In this document: in pieces, positions 63,048-64,000 of the stretch
How positions within the stretch are numbered: the stretch's first letter is position 1
Layout of the letters: the number at the start of each line of letters is the position of its first letter
Source of the DNA: Marinihelvus sp036351115
Lineage (GTDB): Bacteria; Pseudomonadota; Gammaproteobacteria; Xanthomonadales; SZUA-36
Direction: 5' to 3'
DNA: 64,000 bases
NCBI GenBank assembly: GCA_036351115.1
Contig: JAZBOL010000004.1
Location: forward strand, 1 to 64,000
The notes under the pieces: model-generated
Database searches by the model: none
Told to the model about the DNA's origin: nothing
What the model saw: the letters and a program-made list of their open reading frames with translations, nothing else
Translations under genes and position numbers: made by a program

Positions 63048-64000
63048 ATGGTGCCCGGCCTGGATCCGCGACGCTGCGAACCGGCGTTCGACGCGGCGCG
63101 ACAGGCGCTCATGGATGCACCGGTCCATATCGAACCCATCCTGGCCCGGGCTTCGGCGGCCCTGGCCTGCCTGAAAAACGGAGATCTGCCCCGCTGGCTT
63201 GCTGCCCTGGACGCGTTGCCGGCCACCGCGCATCGAACGGAGCTGGGACGGGCGGCGCCGCGCCTGGGGGCGCCCGTGGACGATCCGGAGGGTCTGATCG
63301 CCGAGCTCCAGGCCTTTCATCCCTGGCGCAAGGGCCCCCTCAACCTCGGAGGTGTCGTGATCGATACGGAGTGGCGCTCGGACTGGAAGTGGGCGCGACT
63401 CGCCGGCCAGGTGGATTTCCGGAACTGTTCGGTCCTGGACGTCGGTTGTGGCAATGGCTATTTCGGCTGGCGCATGCTCGGCGCCGGCGCCCGGTGCGTG
63501 GTGGGTATCGATCCCACCGTGCTGTTCGTCGTTCAGTGGCTGGTGCAGCAGCATTTCTCCGGTCCGGCGCCCAATCTCGTTTTGCCCCTGCGGGATACGG
63601 ACCTGCCTCAGCAATCACCGGGACCAGCGGACGGCATCCCGGAGGAGAACCACACCGGTTTCGACCGCGTGTGTTCCATGGGGGTGCTCTACCATCGCCG
63701 GGATCCGGAAGACCACTTGCAACGCCTGGCCGGCGCCGGTCGCCCGGGCGGTCTGCTTTTGCTCGAGACCCTGGTGCTCGAGGGCGACGGGCACGACGCG
63801 CTGAGGCCCGAGGGGCGGTACGCGCGCATGCGGAACGTCCACGAGGTGCCCACCATTCCCCACCTTCTCGACCAGGTCACCCGGGCCGGATTCCACAACG
63901 CCCGCGTCCTCGATTGCACCCGCACGACGCCGCGGGAACAACGGAGCACGGCCTGGATGCGATTTGAATCCCTGGACCGTTGTCTGGATCCCGGCGATCC
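63048..64000 (+). CDS. cmoB: tRNA U34 carboxymethyltransferase CmoB (partial)
   Basis: The first 317 codons are visible and the gene runs off the right edge. AFHPWRKGPLNLGGVVIDTEWRSDWKW is the CmoB hallmark, and VLDVGCGNGYFGW is the SAM site. It transfers the carboxymethyl group of carboxy-SAM to 5-hydroxyuridine 34 of tRNA. The ATG at 63048 lies 3 bp after cmoA, so the two form an operon. Confidence 0.95.
   Translation, partial: MVPGLDPRRCEPAFDAARQALMDAPVHIEPILARASAALACLKNGDLPRWLAALDALPATAHRTELGRAAPRLGAPVDDPEGLIAELQAFHPWRKGPLNLGGVVIDTEWRSDWKWARLAGQVDFRNCSVLDVGCGNGYFGWRMLGAGARCVVGIDPTVLFVVQWLVQQHFSGPAPNLVLPLRDTDLPQQSPGPADGIPEENHTGFDRVCSMGVLYHRRDPEDHLQRLAGAGRPGGLLLLETLVLEGDGHDALRPEGRYARMRNVHEVPTIPHLLDQVTRAGFHNARVLDCTRTTPREQRSTAWMRFESLDRCLDPGD

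Overview
This is one continuous piece of a GC-rich (roughly 64 percent by eye) gammaproteobacterial chromosome that spans the replication-origin neighbourhood. Four things point to that group: the order rpmH/rnpA/yidC/mnmE next to dnaA-dnaN-recF-gyrB, the two-subunit glycyl-tRNA synthetase (glyQ/glyS), a fused ThrA in a thrABC operon, and the CmoA/CmoB tRNA-wobble pair. The exact genus cannot be fixed from the sequence. No rRNA, tRNA, CRISPR array, insertion sequence or prophage was seen, so this reads as core chromosome with a few unusual insertions between genes.

Layout. Positions 1-8 kb hold an esterase cut by the window edge, small envelope proteins, a MAPEG protein, a class III aminotransferase, an AGCS sodium/amino-acid symporter and an ABC exporter. 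Positions 8-15 kb hold a cupin, a GcvR-like ACT regulator, cspA with a structured leader, a CarD-like RNA polymerase regulator with no standard start codon, a large orphan glycosyltransferase-like protein, an AraC regulator, and then about 700 bp without a substantial gene. That stretch (14.55-15.28 kb) is packed with strong hairpins whose loops are runs of C, and two of them end in T-runs. It is the best candidate here for something undescribed.

Positions 15-22 kb carry a DUF456 membrane protein and the asnB-thrA-thrB-thrC operon, which uses aspartate. Positions 22-34 kb carry an AsmA-family protein, a TonB-dependent receptor behind a TPP riboswitch (so probably thiamine uptake), and a three-gene 2-oxoacid:acceptor oxidoreductase operon with its own GltD-like flavoprotein. 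Positions 33-38 kb carry an RhlE helicase and a coupled aldehyde dehydrogenase/class V aminotransferase pair.

Positions 38-46 kb form a reactive-sulfur block on the minus strand: persulfide dioxygenase, sulfide:quinone oxidoreductase-like flavoprotein, an MMPL/RND transporter, a LolA-like periplasmic protein, an outer-membrane beta-barrel, a DUF2892 membrane protein and a BigR/SqrR-type ArsR repressor with the diagnostic cysteine pair. An AT-rich double palindrome lies in front of the SQR gene, and an FNR-like box is well placed in front of the dioxygenase. The likely picture is persulfide-induced and possibly oxygen-tuned sulfide detoxification, linked to an envelope transport module of unknown cargo.

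Positions 46-57 kb are the origin region, with a predicted oriC between dnaA and dnaN. Positions 57-64 kb hold a degenerate GmhB-like protein, glyS, glyQ, an NfeD/SPFH pair, cmoA and the start of cmoB, which runs off the right edge. Three unrelated 14-15 bp tandem repeats sit in or near spacers at 45.6, 46.5 and 50.1 kb.
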